Assembly: GCF_003020585.1 (NCBI RefSeq)
Contig: NZ_PXUE01000001.1
Location: forward strand, 1,398,564 to 1,462,563
From: Chryseobacterium aurantiacum
Lineage (GTDB): Bacteria > Bacteroidota > Bacteroidia > Flavobacteriales > Weeksellaceae
Length of the DNA: 64,000 bases
Reading direction: 5' to 3'
Shown here: positions 8,068 through 16,060 of the stretch, one piece after another
Position numbering within the stretch: position 1 is the first letter of the stretch
Layout: each line of letters begins with the position of its first letter
The notes under the pieces: model-generated
Database searches by the model: none
Seen by the model: only the letters and a program-made list of their open reading frames with translations
What the model was told of the DNA's origin: nothing
Program-made: the position numbers and the translations under genes

Positions 8068-8783
8068 GACTTAAGGGTTTCTTTGGCTTCCAGTTTTTTT
8101 ATTAAGGCTGCTTTTACGGAGGTCAAAGCATGGTCCTTAGCCTCTGCAAAAGAAACGGAGTATTTTCTTTCGATATTCCTCATCTCTTCAGGAAACTGAC
8201 CAAGCAGTTTATCATAGAAGGTATTTAAAAAATCCTCGGAGGGCATTTCGTAATTAATCTTCAGCTGAAAACGTCTTAATAAAGCTGTATCAATGATCTC
8301 AGGATGATTGGTCGCACAAAGAAGAAGAGCATCTTCGGGGTAATAATCAATCAGTTGGATTAAAGTGTTCACCAGTCTTCTCATTTCGCCCACATCCTTA
8401 TCATCACTGCCTCTTGCTTTTCCAATTTGATCCAGTTCATCCAGAAAAAGAACAGATCTTTCTCTTGCTGCTTTATCAAATATCATCTTAATATTCTGGG
8501 AGGTTTCGCCAATACGGGATGAAACAATATTGCTCAAATTTAAAATGATGATATTTTTCCCCAGAGCATTGGCAATAGCCTTTGCGGTCATTGTTTTTCC
8601 ACATCCTGAACTTCCCTGAAGCAAGATCTTGTTATTCACCGGAAGGCCGTATTCCAGCAGTTCCTTGCTGTAGGTATTTTCCTTGATAAGCTGTACAAGG
8701 TGATCCCTGTTATGCTTATCAAGAAATACTTCATTAAGGTTTACTTGTTCTTTGTCTTGAATAATGAGATTGTAAAGATTCAT
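8064..8783 (-). CDS. AAA+ ATPase
   Basis: A 239-residue single-domain AAA+ protein. Walker A is GSSGCGKT (residues 57-64) and Walker B is VLFLDE (111-116). Sensor 1 lies in LLCATNHPEI and is followed by LLRRF, which supplies the arginine finger. The domain resembles the classic AAA clade (FtsH/proteasome-ATPase-like) but has no protease domain or membrane span. The short N terminus may contact a partner. It is the first gene of a three-gene minus-strand unit with yggS and a membrane protein. A -7 box (TATCTTTG) lies about 30 bases upstream of the start. Its substrate is unknown. Confidence 0.85.
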   Translation of the reverse strand: MNLYNLIIQDKEQVNLNEVFLDKHNRDHLVQLIKENTYSKELLEYGLPVNNKILLQGSSGCGKTMTAKAIANALGKNIIILNLSNIVSSRIGETSQNIKMIFDKAARERSVLFLDELDQIGKARGSDDKDVGEMRRLVNTLIQLIDYYPEDALLLCATNHPEIIDTALLRRFQLKINYEMPSEDFLNTFYDKLLGQFPEEMRNIERKYSVSFAEAKDHALTSVKAALIKKLEAKETLKS

Positions 8784-8811
8784 GATGGCGATTAAATAAT
8801 TCTTGGATTAA

Positions 8812-8819
8812 CAAAGATA
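8812..8819 (-). promoter_or_regulatory. -7 box of the AAA+/yggS unit
   Basis: TATCTTTG on the minus strand matches TAnnTTTG, about 30 bases before the AAA+ start codon. No clear -33 TTG is seen. Confidence 0.4.
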
Positions 8820-8925
8820 AAGCTTTATTGAATGCGATCTAAAATCCTGATTGATAATAAATACCTGGGCCAGCGAGAAAATAGAGGAGGAGAGACGGCT
8901 ACGGGGTGGTATTTGTAAATAAAAA

Positions 8926-8952
8926 GTAAAGCCAGACAGATGTCCGGCTTTA
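8926..8952. terminator. Hairpin, probable terminator
   Basis: GTAAAGCC..GACA pairs with TGTCCGGCTTTAC, flanked by AAAAA on the left and TCATTTGG on the right. On the minus strand it is followed by TTTTTATTTA, so it would end a transcript coming from the small gene at 9111-9191. Confidence 0.6.
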
Positions 8953-9011
8953 CTCATTTGGATATTAAAATTTGTTATGAAACTAAGATCTTTTTGCTAT
9001 GTTTTTGGGCC

Positions 9012-9032
9012 CTTTTACCTCAATGGTAAAAG
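9012..9032. other. Perfect short hairpin without T tail
   Basis: CTTTTACC and GGTAAAAG pair perfectly around TCAAT. No poly-T follows on either strand, so it is not a standard terminator. It lies in the putative 3' region of the 26-residue gene. Confidence 0.35.
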
Positions 9033-9110
9033 AGCGATCTGATTTCTCAGAGTAAAAACATAAAACAATATAATTAGTATAGTTTTGCTATAGGCTTTTT
9101 GTTTTAATAA

Positions 9111-9191
9111 TTAGTTTCTTTCTCTTCTTACTGTCATGAAATATGATGAGAATACTACTAAACATGTTGCGATACCGATATAAGTTATCAT
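9111..9191 (-). CDS. Very small single-helix membrane peptide, 26 residues
   Basis: ATG at 9191 opens a 26-codon frame: a hydrophobic helix (residues about 3-19), then a basic end TVRRERN and TAA. The layout resembles the C-terminal half of the 57-residue protein at 6613-6786 (hydrophobic helix then a Tyr/Arg/Lys-rich end). A hairpin with T tail lies downstream on the same strand. No strong promoter box is visible. It could be a chance frame, but the helix-plus-basic-tail layout is typical of bacterial micro-membrane proteins. Confidence 0.35.
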   Translation of the reverse strand: MITYIGIATCLVVFSSYFMTVRRERN

Positions 9192-9861
9192 TTTGTATTA
9201 TTTTTAATTATTTGACTTTATTTTATCAATCTTTCAATTGCAATATTACAGCTTTCAAATCACGTGCCAAAGTAAAATACTATGATGTATGTCAGTGTGT
9301 TAGGGGTGTTTTAATTAATTTTACGTTGGTTTTTTGTTTACAATGTGTTAATGTATTATTGTGAATTTATTAATATATTTATTGTTCTGCCTTTAAAAAA
9401 ATATAAAAGTGTTAACGGTTTGCAGACTTCTATATTAGACTTGATAAAACAAATAATAAATAATGCGATGCATAATATCACTGTAAAATGTTTTAATGGG
9501 ATGTGAAATTTTATCGAGAAATAGATTTCTGTGTTAACGAAATTTATTTTATTGGTGATTTTTTACGTTGATCCTTTTGACAGTTGTCAGATTCCATGAC
9601 AGATTTTGACCTGTCTATTTGTGCCAAAATCGGAAAAAAAGTGACTTTTCTCTCCGGTATTAATCTGGAAACCTTGATAGATTATATGATATAATACTAA
9701 CCTTTTTAAGGCTAACGTCTTGGCTAATATGTTTTTGTGTGGTTTTTGAGTGGCGTGTAGTCTCACACTAGAGCCTTGAGTAGGGTGCAAATGCAAAAAT
9801 ATCAATTAGCTTTTCACAGATTCTTTATTGATGGAAAGGAGAAAAAGGAAGTAGGTTTTAG
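9192..9861. other. Long intergenic region, no confident gene
   Basis: The left half (9192-9560) is extremely AT-rich with nothing recognisable. The right half (9560-9805) is visibly more GC-balanced and contains a minus-strand open frame of about 70 codons, but its predicted peptide has no domain I can name. It may be a degraded gene or dispersed repeat. Confidence 0.35.
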
Positions 9862-9869
9862 TACTTTTG
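9862..9869 (+). promoter_or_regulatory. -7 box of the SMR transporter gene
   Basis: TACTTTTG matches TAnnTTTG, 18 bases before the ATG at 9888. No TTG occurs 17-20 bases upstream of it. Confidence 0.4.
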
Positions 9870-9887
9870 CATAAAAGAATACATCAT

Positions 9888-10223
9888 ATGGGACGCAGTT
9901 ATATTTTTCTTGCTTTAGCTATTATATGTGAAATTATTGCCACTACCTTTTTGAAAAAGTCGGAAGAATTTTCTAAACTGTGGCCATCTGTTGTTACCGT
10001 AGTAGGGTATGCCTGTGCTTTTTATTGCCTGAGTTTAACCCTTCGTCAGATTCCTGTAGGGATTACCTATGCTATTTGGTCAGGAGTAGGGATTGTATTT
10101 ATAACAATGATCGGGATTATAGCATTCAAGCAGGTTCCGGATTTACCGGCCATTATTGGCATTGCTCTTATCGTTATTGGTGTAGTGGTTATTAATGTAT
10201 TTTCAAAAATGGGAACACATTAA
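9888..10223 (+). CDS. Small multidrug resistance (SMR) family transporter
   Basis: A 111-residue inner-membrane protein with four transmembrane helices, the size and layout of EmrE/SugE-like proton-coupled antiporters that act as dimers. The essential membrane glutamate is in helix 1 (ICEIIATTFLKKS, E at about position 14). The helix 2-3 region carries YAIWSGVGIVF, a family signature. ATG 9888 is chosen because it gives the canonical short N terminus, whereas an upstream TTG overlaps the -7 box. Whether the substrate is a quaternary ammonium compound or guanidinium cannot be decided from sequence alone. I see no guanidine riboswitch upstream. Confidence 0.9.
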   Translation: MGRSYIFLALAIICEIIATTFLKKSEEFSKLWPSVVTVVGYACAFYCLSLTLRQIPVGITYAIWSGVGIVFITMIGIIAFKQVPDLPAIIGIALIVIGVVVINVFSKMGTH

Positions 10224-10256
10224 TGGAAGCATACACTGAGGGATATTATCCACCAG

Positions 10257-10691
10257 TTATTTCAACCTCTTTATTATCGATTGGAAAAAATTGAATGAAA
10301 AAATTCTATCATAGAAAATATCCAGACTGTTTTCAATAATAGCATCAGTATAGCTTGCCATGTTAGAAGCAGAGGTTTCTTCTACAAAAACAAACCAGAT
10401 TTCTGAAAGTTCATATCTTCTTCTGAATTCTTCTGAAGTATTGCTGTCGGGCACAGGAGAGTGGTTCAGGTCACAGAATAGGATTCCTTTTTTCTCACCG
10501 TTTTGTTCTACAATATTAATAGAATGGTGAATGTAGTTCAGTATTTTTATCTTCGGATCAAAACATTCTACAAAGTGGTGCAAATCAATAAGCTGTATTA
10601 CTTTTTCTTCCTTTTGAGATTCTGTCATAAAAAAACATTCCAATGATATTTCCTTTGTTAGTTCGTGAAAAGTCGTTAATTCCATGCGCAT
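10257..10691 (-). CDS. Unknown soluble protein, 144 residues
   Basis: A cytoplasmic-looking protein without signal peptide or membrane helix, acidic in the middle and aromatic near the C terminus (residues 125-140, SFNFFQSIIKRLK end). Segments such as KGILFCDLNHSP and EIWFVFVEETSAS suggest an alternating beta structure. I do not recognise a family. It is divergent from the sensor kinase gene, and its start lies about 50 bases from the first TTATACAAAAT repeat, so it could share that control region. Confidence 0.55.
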   Translation of the reverse strand: MRMELTTFHELTKEISLECFFMTESQKEEKVIQLIDLHHFVECFDPKIKILNYIHHSINIVEQNGEKKGILFCDLNHSPVPDSNTSEEFRRRYELSEIWFVFVEETSASNMASYTDAIIENSLDIFYDRIFSFNFFQSIIKRLK

Positions 10692-10740
10692 TTTTTAAAC
10701 AGTACAAAGAAATACAGAAAACCAAACGGAGAATTTGTTT

Positions 10741-10772
10741 TTATACAAAATGGCCGGTATTTTATACAAAAT
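10741..10772 (+). promoter_or_regulatory. Direct repeat pair, 21-bp period (putative LytTR operator 1)
   Basis: TTATACAAAAT occurs at 10741-10751 and again at 10762-10772, exactly 21 bp apart (two helical turns). LytTR-type regulators such as AgrA and AlgR bind pairs of short direct repeats at this spacing, and a LytTR regulator gene lies in the operon just downstream. Binding by that protein is inferred. Confidence 0.55.
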
Positions 10773-10790
10773 CCAGGATGTTCATAATTA

Positions 10791-10822
10791 GTATAATAAA
10801 ACCAAGGTTTTGTATAATAAAA
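10791..10822 (+). promoter_or_regulatory. Second direct repeat pair, 21-bp period (putative LytTR operator 2)
   Basis: GTATAATAAAA occurs at 10791-10801 and 10812-10822, again exactly 21 bp apart. The core GTATAA is the reverse complement of TTATAC in the first pair, so the two pairs face each other. The pair ends four bases before the -33 element of the kinase promoter, an activator-like position. Confidence 0.55.
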
Positions 10823-10825
10823 TAG

Positions 10826-10853
10826 TTGTAATTTACGTTAATGACTATTTTTG
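10826..10853 (+). promoter_or_regulatory. Promoter of the sensor kinase/response regulator operon
   Basis: TTG (10826-10828), 17-base spacer, TATTTTTG (10846-10853). This fits the Flavobacterium TTG-N17-TAnnTTTG promoter in sequence and spacing, 25 bases before the ATG at 10879. Confidence 0.7.
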
Positions 10854-10878
10854 TTAATGATAAAGCGAGCTTCCTACT

Positions 10879-11955
10879 ATGAAATACAGCCCTTGGAAAT
10901 TTAAAGAAACATTTGTAATGGACTTTCTGGTGGAGAGAAAATATAGATTGCGAAGACATCTGTTATTCCTTGTTTTCTTTTTCTTTTTGCTGTATAGTGC
11001 CCGATTTTGGCATGCTTACTCGGGAAGCGCCCAGTATTATGTATTATTCTTTGTATATGTAGCACTTATTATCATGGTGTACATTAATACCTATATACTT
11101 GTTCCCCGGCTTTTCTTTAAAACACGATACCTCAGTTATCTTGTATTGCTTGTTGTATTGGGAGTTGTGGGGCTTAATATTATCGGATATGGCCTAAGAA
11201 CCCTTTTTTCTGATTTCAGGATTGATCATATTCAGAGGGAGAATGAAAAAGGAGGAATCTATGAGGGAGTGTTGATGTGTATTCCCATTATTCTGACCAC
11301 CACCACAATTAAACTTTTGCAAAAGTGGATCAATGATAATAAAAGAATCAATGAACTGAGTAATCTTACCCTTAATATGGAGCTGAATGAGCTTAGAAAC
11401 CAGATTAATCCCCATTTTCTGTTCAATATGCTGAATAATGTAAAGGCTTTGATAAGGACAGATCCAGCAAAAGCATCCGTGGTTATTGTTAAACTTTCAG
11501 AATTTCTAAGATATCAGCTGTATGAAAACAGTGAAGAGAAAACTCTATTGACTTCAGAAATTGATTTTCTGTCCAATTTTTTAAACCTTGAAAAAATTAG
11601 ACGTGAACATTTTTCCTTTGATATTCATACAGAAACTGATAAAAGAATAATCAATACGACTTTTATACCGCCCAATTTATTTACCACCTTTGTGGAAAAT
11701 GCCGTAAAACATAGCGTCGATATCAGTGGAACAGAATCCTATGTGAAAATAGAGATCAGTATTGAAGATAAGTTTCTTCATTTTAAATGTGTAAACTCCA
11801 GAAATCCGGATTATGTTGTATCAGACAAGAAAAACGGAGGCCTTGGGCTTGCTAATATTACCAGAAGGTTGGAACTTCTTTATAATGATACCTTTGAACT
11901 CAATATCAATTCTGAAGAGAAAGAATATACCGTTAATTTAAAAATTCCTGTATGA
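10879..11955 (+). CDS. LytS/YehU-type sensor histidine kinase
   Basis: A 358-residue membrane kinase. Four hydrophobic helices cover residues about 27-130 with very short loops, so the signal is probably sensed in or near the membrane. A coiled segment follows, then the His_kinase domain with the phospho-acceptor H179 in the motif QINPHFLFNMLNN. The ATP-binding domain has FVENAVKHS as N box and GGLGLANITRRL as G box. It overlaps the response regulator gene by four bases. ATG 10879 is 25 bases after the promoter. A second ATG (10918) would remove 13 residues before the first helix and is possible. The signal is not identifiable. Confidence 0.9.
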   Translation: MKYSPWKFKETFVMDFLVERKYRLRRHLLFLVFFFFLLYSARFWHAYSGSAQYYVLFFVYVALIIMVYINTYILVPRLFFKTRYLSYLVLLVVLGVVGLNIIGYGLRTLFSDFRIDHIQRENEKGGIYEGVLMCIPIILTTTTIKLLQKWINDNKRINELSNLTLNMELNELRNQINPHFLFNMLNNVKALIRTDPAKASVVIVKLSEFLRYQLYENSEEKTLLTSEIDFLSNFLNLEKIRREHFSFDIHTETDKRIINTTFIPPNLFTTFVENAVKHSVDISGTESYVKIEISIEDKFLHFKCVNSRNPDYVVSDKKNGGLGLANITRRLELLYNDTFELNINSEEKEYTVNLKIPV

Positions 11956-12680
11956 TGAACTGTATTATAGTAGATGATGAACCTTTGGCAAGAGCAGAAA
12001 TGCGGTCGTTGATTGAAGAATCCTCGAAAATTGATATTCTCGGTGAATTCTCCAACGCACCATCAGCGCTGGAATTTCTTAAGGACAATGACGTAGATCT
12101 TATCTTTCTGGATATTGAAATGCCGATGGTAACAGGACTGGAGTTTGCTGAAATGCTTCCCAAAAGATCCCTGATTATCTTTACCACAGCCTATTCTCAA
12201 TATGCATTGAAAAGTTATGAACTTGAAGCCGTAGACTATCTCCTGAAGCCCATTGATCCTCAAAGATTAGAAAAGGCAATAGATAAAGCAATCTTATATA
12301 CAGAGCTTTTGTCTATAGATACCATAAAAAATACAGTAGAGTCCAATACTACAGATTTTTTATTCATCAAGGCAGACCGACGGTTCTACAAGATCAGTTT
12401 TTCGGATATTAAGTTTATAGAAGGCTTAAAGGATTATGTTGTAATGCATACTAGGCAGCAGAAACTCATCACAGCAATGAACCTGAAAACAATCCATCAG
12501 AAAATGTCCGGAGAAAATTTTATTCGGGTGAGTAAGTCATATGTAGTTAATACAGAATATATTGATTCATTTGATAATCATAATATATATATAGAAGATG
12601 CTGAGATCCCAATTGGAGAAGTGTACAGAGCTAATTTTTTTGCAAAATATGCCGGTGGGTTTCTCAATTCGGATCTGTAA
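11952..12680 (+). CDS. LytTR-family response regulator
   Basis: A 242-residue DNA-binding response regulator. The receiver domain (residues 1-118) has the acidic pocket D8/D9, phospho-acceptor D54 in FLDIEMP and K99 in YLLKP. The C-terminal LytTR domain (about 135-238) contains the FIKADRRFYKI start, the VVMHTRQQKL strand and the SKSYVVN segment typical of the family. It overlaps the kinase stop codon (ATGATGA), so the two are translationally coupled. Two pairs of 21-bp-spaced direct repeats upstream of the operon are good candidates for its binding sites, implying autoregulation. Confidence 0.93.
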   Translation: MMNCIIVDDEPLARAEMRSLIEESSKIDILGEFSNAPSALEFLKDNDVDLIFLDIEMPMVTGLEFAEMLPKRSLIIFTTAYSQYALKSYELEAVDYLLKPIDPQRLEKAIDKAILYTELLSIDTIKNTVESNTTDFLFIKADRRFYKISFSDIKFIEGLKDYVVMHTRQQKLITAMNLKTIHQKMSGENFIRVSKSYVVNTEYIDSFDNHNIYIEDAEIPIGEVYRANFFAKYAGGFLNSDL

Positions 12681-12706
12681 AATCCCCAATAAAGACTTTT
12701 ATAAAT

Positions 12707-13333
12707 CTAGATTTTCTGCCCTACAAAACGAATAACAGAACCTGTTCCGTTATGAAATATACCTTCATTAAGTTCAATTTCTGTTTCCGTAAGTTCCACT
12801 GTATTATAATTTGGAAAATCAACTTTAATTTCATCTATGGAAAACAGAGATTCAATATCTTTTGGACCTCCTACTTTTTCATCTTTGGCAATATATTCAA
12901 GATGGTTTTTACTGAAAGCCTCAAAAATAATAAAACCACCCTTGCGCAGATACTGATTCAGCATTTGGTGTATTGAAGATTTAACAGATGCCGGAAAATG
13001 GGCATAAATAAGGGCAATGACATCAAACTGCTCTTTGCTGTAATTCAACGTGGATAATTCTCCTACCTGATAATCAATACCTACCTTGTTTTGCTCAGCA
13101 AGCTGAAAAGCTTTCTTCTGACCATTTCCACTGATGTCAAATGCAGAAACATCCCATCCTTTGGTAGCTGCAAAAACGGCATTTCGTCCTTCCCCTTCTG
13201 CGGGAAAAAGGATACTACCGGGGATTAATTTGTTCAGTTGTTCCTTCAGATAATGATTAGGATCTGTTCCATACGCAAACTGTTCGCTGTCGTATCTATC
13301 ATCCCATCTGTTGAGCCATGTATTGTCTGTCAT
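12707..13333 (-). CDS. SAM-dependent methyltransferase (TehB/UbiE-like class I)
   Basis: A 208-residue class I methyltransferase. Motif I is [16 protein letters not shown] (residues about 41-56), with acidic residue D62-region VSAFDIS as motif II. It starts with [20 protein letters not shown], a sequence found in small thiopurine/tellurite-type methyltransferases of bacteria. No signal peptide, cytoplasmic. It is convergent with the response regulator gene. Substrate unknown. Resemblance to TehB suggests a detoxification role, but this is only a family-level inference. Confidence 0.8.
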   Translation of the reverse strand: MTDNTWLNRWDDRYDSEQFAYGTDPNHYLKEQLNKLIPGSILFPAEGEGRNAVFAATKGWDVSAFDISGNGQKKAFQLAEQNKVGIDYQVGELSTLNYSKEQFDVIALIYAHFPASVKSSIHQMLNQYLRKGGFIIFEAFSKNHLEYIAKDEKVGGPKDIESLFSIDEIKVDFPNYNTVELTETEIELNEGIFHNGTGSVIRFVGQKI

Positions 13334-13532
13334 TTACAAAAGAATTTTAATGATATGCTTAAATTATTTTTCAGAAATAAAAGAATCTTCCTCATTCTGC
13401 TTCAGTACACCAAATGTAGGCTATTTTCTTCTGGATTTTGACCATGAAAAACATTTGCTGCAATAGATTTTTTGAATGAAAGATCTCTTTAATAAAAATC
13501 TAAATACTATTCCATAAAATTAAAATTTGGAG

Positions 13533-13540
13533 TAATTTTG
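13533..13540 (+). promoter_or_regulatory. -7 box immediately before dgt
   Basis: TAATTTTG matches TAnnTTTG and ends only four bases before the first ATG (13545). If used, transcription would start at or inside the start codons, suggesting a leaderless transcript. Confidence 0.4.
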
Positions 13541-13544
13541 AAAA

Positions 13545-14903
13545 ATGATGAATTTAAACCAGATTTTCACCAATCAACGTACAGGAAACAATCCACAGAC
13601 CAAGGTTTCAAGAACTGATTTTCAAAGAGATTTCGACAGAATAATCTTCTCTTCAGCTTTCAGAAGACTGCAGAATAAAACTCAGGTTTTTCCTCTTCCC
13701 GGAAGTGTTTTTGTACATAACAGACTTACGCATTCCCTGGAAGTATCCTCTGTAGGAAGAAGTTTAGGAAGTATTATTGGTGAATTTATTGTTGAGGATT
13801 ATAAAAATGACCTTACTGAAGATTCAAAGAATTTTTATCTATACAATTTAGGAAATGTAATTGCTGCCGCATGTCTTTGCCATGATGTGGGGAATCCTGC
13901 TTTCGGACATTCCGGAGAAGATGCCATTGCAAGCTATTTTGAAAGAAATGAAAAGGATTTGAAATCAAAATTCAATGAAAAGGAATGGGCTGATTTGGTC
14001 AATTTTGAAGGAAATGCAAATGCAATCAGGGTATTGGCTCAGCAACAGCAGGGAAAAGATGCGGGAGGAATTCAGCTTACCTTTTCTACATTGGCAAGTA
14101 TTGCAAAATATCCGTGTGAAGCTGTAGCAAAGCAAAAAGGAATTATTCATCGTAAAAAATTTGGGTTCTTTCAAAATGAGAAAGATATCTTCCTTGAAAT
14201 AGCAAAAGGAACCCAGCTTATTTCTGAAAGTGAAGAACCTCATATCTTCAAAAGGCACCCATTTGTATGGCTGGTAGAAGCAGCGGATGATATCTGCTAC
14301 AATATTATAGATATGGAGGATGCCCACAGATTAGGAATTGTATCCACTTCAGATTGTGAAAACCTTTTCTTTGAACTGGTAAAATCCGAAAGCAATGATA
14401 TAGACAGGGTTAAAAATAAACTGGCTTCTATTTCCAATGAAAATGAAAAAATCTCTTATTTAAGAGCCAAAGCCATTAATGCCCTAATCAATAAATCCCT
14501 CGAAATCTATAAGCAGAACTTTGAAACAATTTTGGAGGGTAATCTGGATAAAGGACTTTTGGATATCTATAAATCTGAAAACAGTGCCTTGCAGGACATA
14601 GAATCATTTTCCATTGAAAAAATTTACAATCATAAGGCGGTTGTGGAAATTGAAAATGCAGGATATAACGTAATGTACGAATTGCTGGATCACTTTATTC
14701 CTTCCATTCTGAAACCTGAAGATGAAAGGAAATCCTACGATAAAAAAGCATTAAAACTTCTTCCAAGACAGTTTGTATATGATAACGGAACAGATTATCA
14801 GAAAGTCCTAGGAATTATCGATTTCGTTTCAGGAATGACAGATAACTACGCTACAGATTTATATAGAAAAATTAAAGGAATAGACATCGGAATGACAGTT
14901 TAG
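13545..14903 (+). CDS. dgt: dGTP triphosphohydrolase (dGTPase)
   Basis: A 452-residue HD-domain enzyme that hydrolyses dGTP to deoxyguanosine and triphosphate. The HD metal site is spread over RLTHSLEVSSVGR (first His, about residue 65) and CHDVGNPAFGHSGEDAI (HD pair at about 110). A later EAADDICYNIIDMEDA supplies the fourth metal ligand. The N-terminal RTDFQRDFDRIIFSSAFRRL and QNKTQVFPL are family signatures. The start offers two adjacent ATGs. It lies alone, oriented toward the band-7 gene but separated from it by 108 bases. Confidence 0.95.
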   Translation: MMNLNQIFTNQRTGNNPQTKVSRTDFQRDFDRIIFSSAFRRLQNKTQVFPLPGSVFVHNRLTHSLEVSSVGRSLGSIIGEFIVEDYKNDLTEDSKNFYLYNLGNVIAAACLCHDVGNPAFGHSGEDAIASYFERNEKDLKSKFNEKEWADLVNFEGNANAIRVLAQQQQGKDAGGIQLTFSTLASIAKYPCEAVAKQKGIIHRKKFGFFQNEKDIFLEIAKGTQLISESEEPHIFKRHPFVWLVEAADDICYNIIDMEDAHRLGIVSTSDCENLFFELVKSESNDIDRVKNKLASISNENEKISYLRAKAINALINKSLEIYKQNFETILEGNLDKGLLDIYKSENSALQDIESFSIEKIYNHKAVVEIENAGYNVMYELLDHFIPSILKPEDERKSYDKKALKLLPRQFVYDNGTDYQKVLGIIDFVSGMTDNYATDLYRKIKGIDIGMTV

Positions 14904-15011
14904 TTTGAAAATAAGTAGTATATTTATAAAAAACTGTTTCAACTCGTTAATGTGAGCTTGGATAGTTTAACAAAAACACGATTATAACTACTTATCATAA
15001 AAATTTAAACT

Positions 15012-15950
15012 ATGGGAATTTTTCTAGCACCCGTTATTTTATTGGGGTTAATTATTTTATTTGCATCATTTTTTGTTGTGAAGCAAGAAACAGCTGTAAT
15101 TATTGAACGTTTTGGAAAATTTCAGGGAGTAAAACACTCCGGCTTACACCTTAAGCTTCCTATCATTGATCAAATTGCTAAAAGACTGAATCTTAGAATT
15201 CAACAATTAGATGTAATGATTGATACCAAAACATTGGACAATGTGTTTATTAAAATGAAAATTTCTGTTCAGTATCAGGTAATAAGAAATCAGGTGGGAG
15301 ATGCGTATTATCGTTTGGAAAATCCTGAAAATCAAATTACATCCTTTGTATTTGATGTCGTACGTGCAGAAGTTCCTAAAATGAAACTTGACGATGTTTT
15401 CGTAAGAAAAGATGATATTGCAGTAGCCGTAAAAGGTGAACTTCAGGAAGCAATGAACAGCTACGGATATGATATTATCAAGGCGCTGGTAACAGATATA
15501 GATCCGGACGAACAGGTAAAACATGCCATGAACAGGATCAACGCTGCCGAAAGAGAAAAAACAGCTGCAGAATATGAATCTGAAGCACAAAGAATCAGAA
15601 TTGTTGCTGTAGCAAAAGCAGAGGCAGAATCTAAAAAGCTACAAGGGCAGGGGATTGCAGATCAAAGAAGAGAAATTGCAAAAGGTCTTGAAGAATCTGT
15701 AAGAATGCTGAACAATGTGGATATCAATTCCCACGAGGCATCTGCGCTTATTGTAGTTACCCAGCATTATGATACTTTACATTCTGTAGGAGCAAGTACC
15801 CGAAGCAATCTTGTACTTCTTCCCAATTCGCCTACTGCAGCCAGCAATATGTTGAATGATCTTGTTGTAGCTATGACTACTGCCAACACGGTAGGAGAAG
15901 TGAGCAAAGGAAAATATCCTGAACCCCCTCAAAAAGAACAGGGATATTAA
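15012..15950 (+). CDS. SPFH/band 7 membrane protein
   Basis: A 312-residue stomatin/HflK-like protein. One N-terminal membrane helix (residues about 3-23) is followed by the SPFH domain starting QETAVIIERFGKFQGVKHSGLHLKLP. A long charged Ala/Glu-rich coiled coil (about 175-235, NAAEREKTAAEYESEAQR) precedes a C-terminal region that drives oligomerisation. Members form ring- or raft-like scaffolds in the inner membrane and often protect or regulate proteases. No NfeD partner gene is adjacent. A perfect bidirectional terminator ends the transcript. Confidence 0.92.
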   Translation: MGIFLAPVILLGLIILFASFFVVKQETAVIIERFGKFQGVKHSGLHLKLPIIDQIAKRLNLRIQQLDVMIDTKTLDNVFIKMKISVQYQVIRNQVGDAYYRLENPENQITSFVFDVVRAEVPKMKLDDVFVRKDDIAVAVKGELQEAMNSYGYDIIKALVTDIDPDEQVKHAMNRINAAEREKTAAEYESEAQRIRIVAVAKAEAESKKLQGQGIADQRREIAKGLEESVRMLNNVDINSHEASALIVVTQHYDTLHSVGASTRSNLVLLPNSPTAASNMLNDLVVAMTTANTVGEVSKGKYPEPPQKEQGY

Positions 15951-16021
15951 TAAAGAATAGAAAGACTGAATAAGAGAAACATCATTATTTGATAAAAGTT
16001 TCTTTTCTCAGATTTACAGAC

Positions 16022-16059
16022 AAAAAAAACTCCGAAGAAATTTCTTCGGAGTTTTTTTT
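16022..16059. terminator. Bidirectional terminator, perfect palindrome
   Basis: Positions 16028-16053 form a perfect 26-base palindrome (AACTCCGAAGAAA and its complement) flanked by A8 on the left and T8 on the right. It can end both the band-7 transcript and the converging DUF4377 lipoprotein transcript. Confidence 0.9.
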
Positions 16060-16060
16060 A

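Noticed and set aside
9012..9032. Hairpin as a terminator
   Set aside because: No U tail on either strand.
9587..9805. Minus-strand frame of about 70 codons before the SMR gene
   Set aside because: No domain recognised, no promoter box, and no conserved start. Kept only as an observation about composition.
9806..9887. Possible guanidine riboswitch before the SMR transporter
   Set aside because: The paired ACGG/ACGR loops and long ykkC-type structure expected for such an element are absent.
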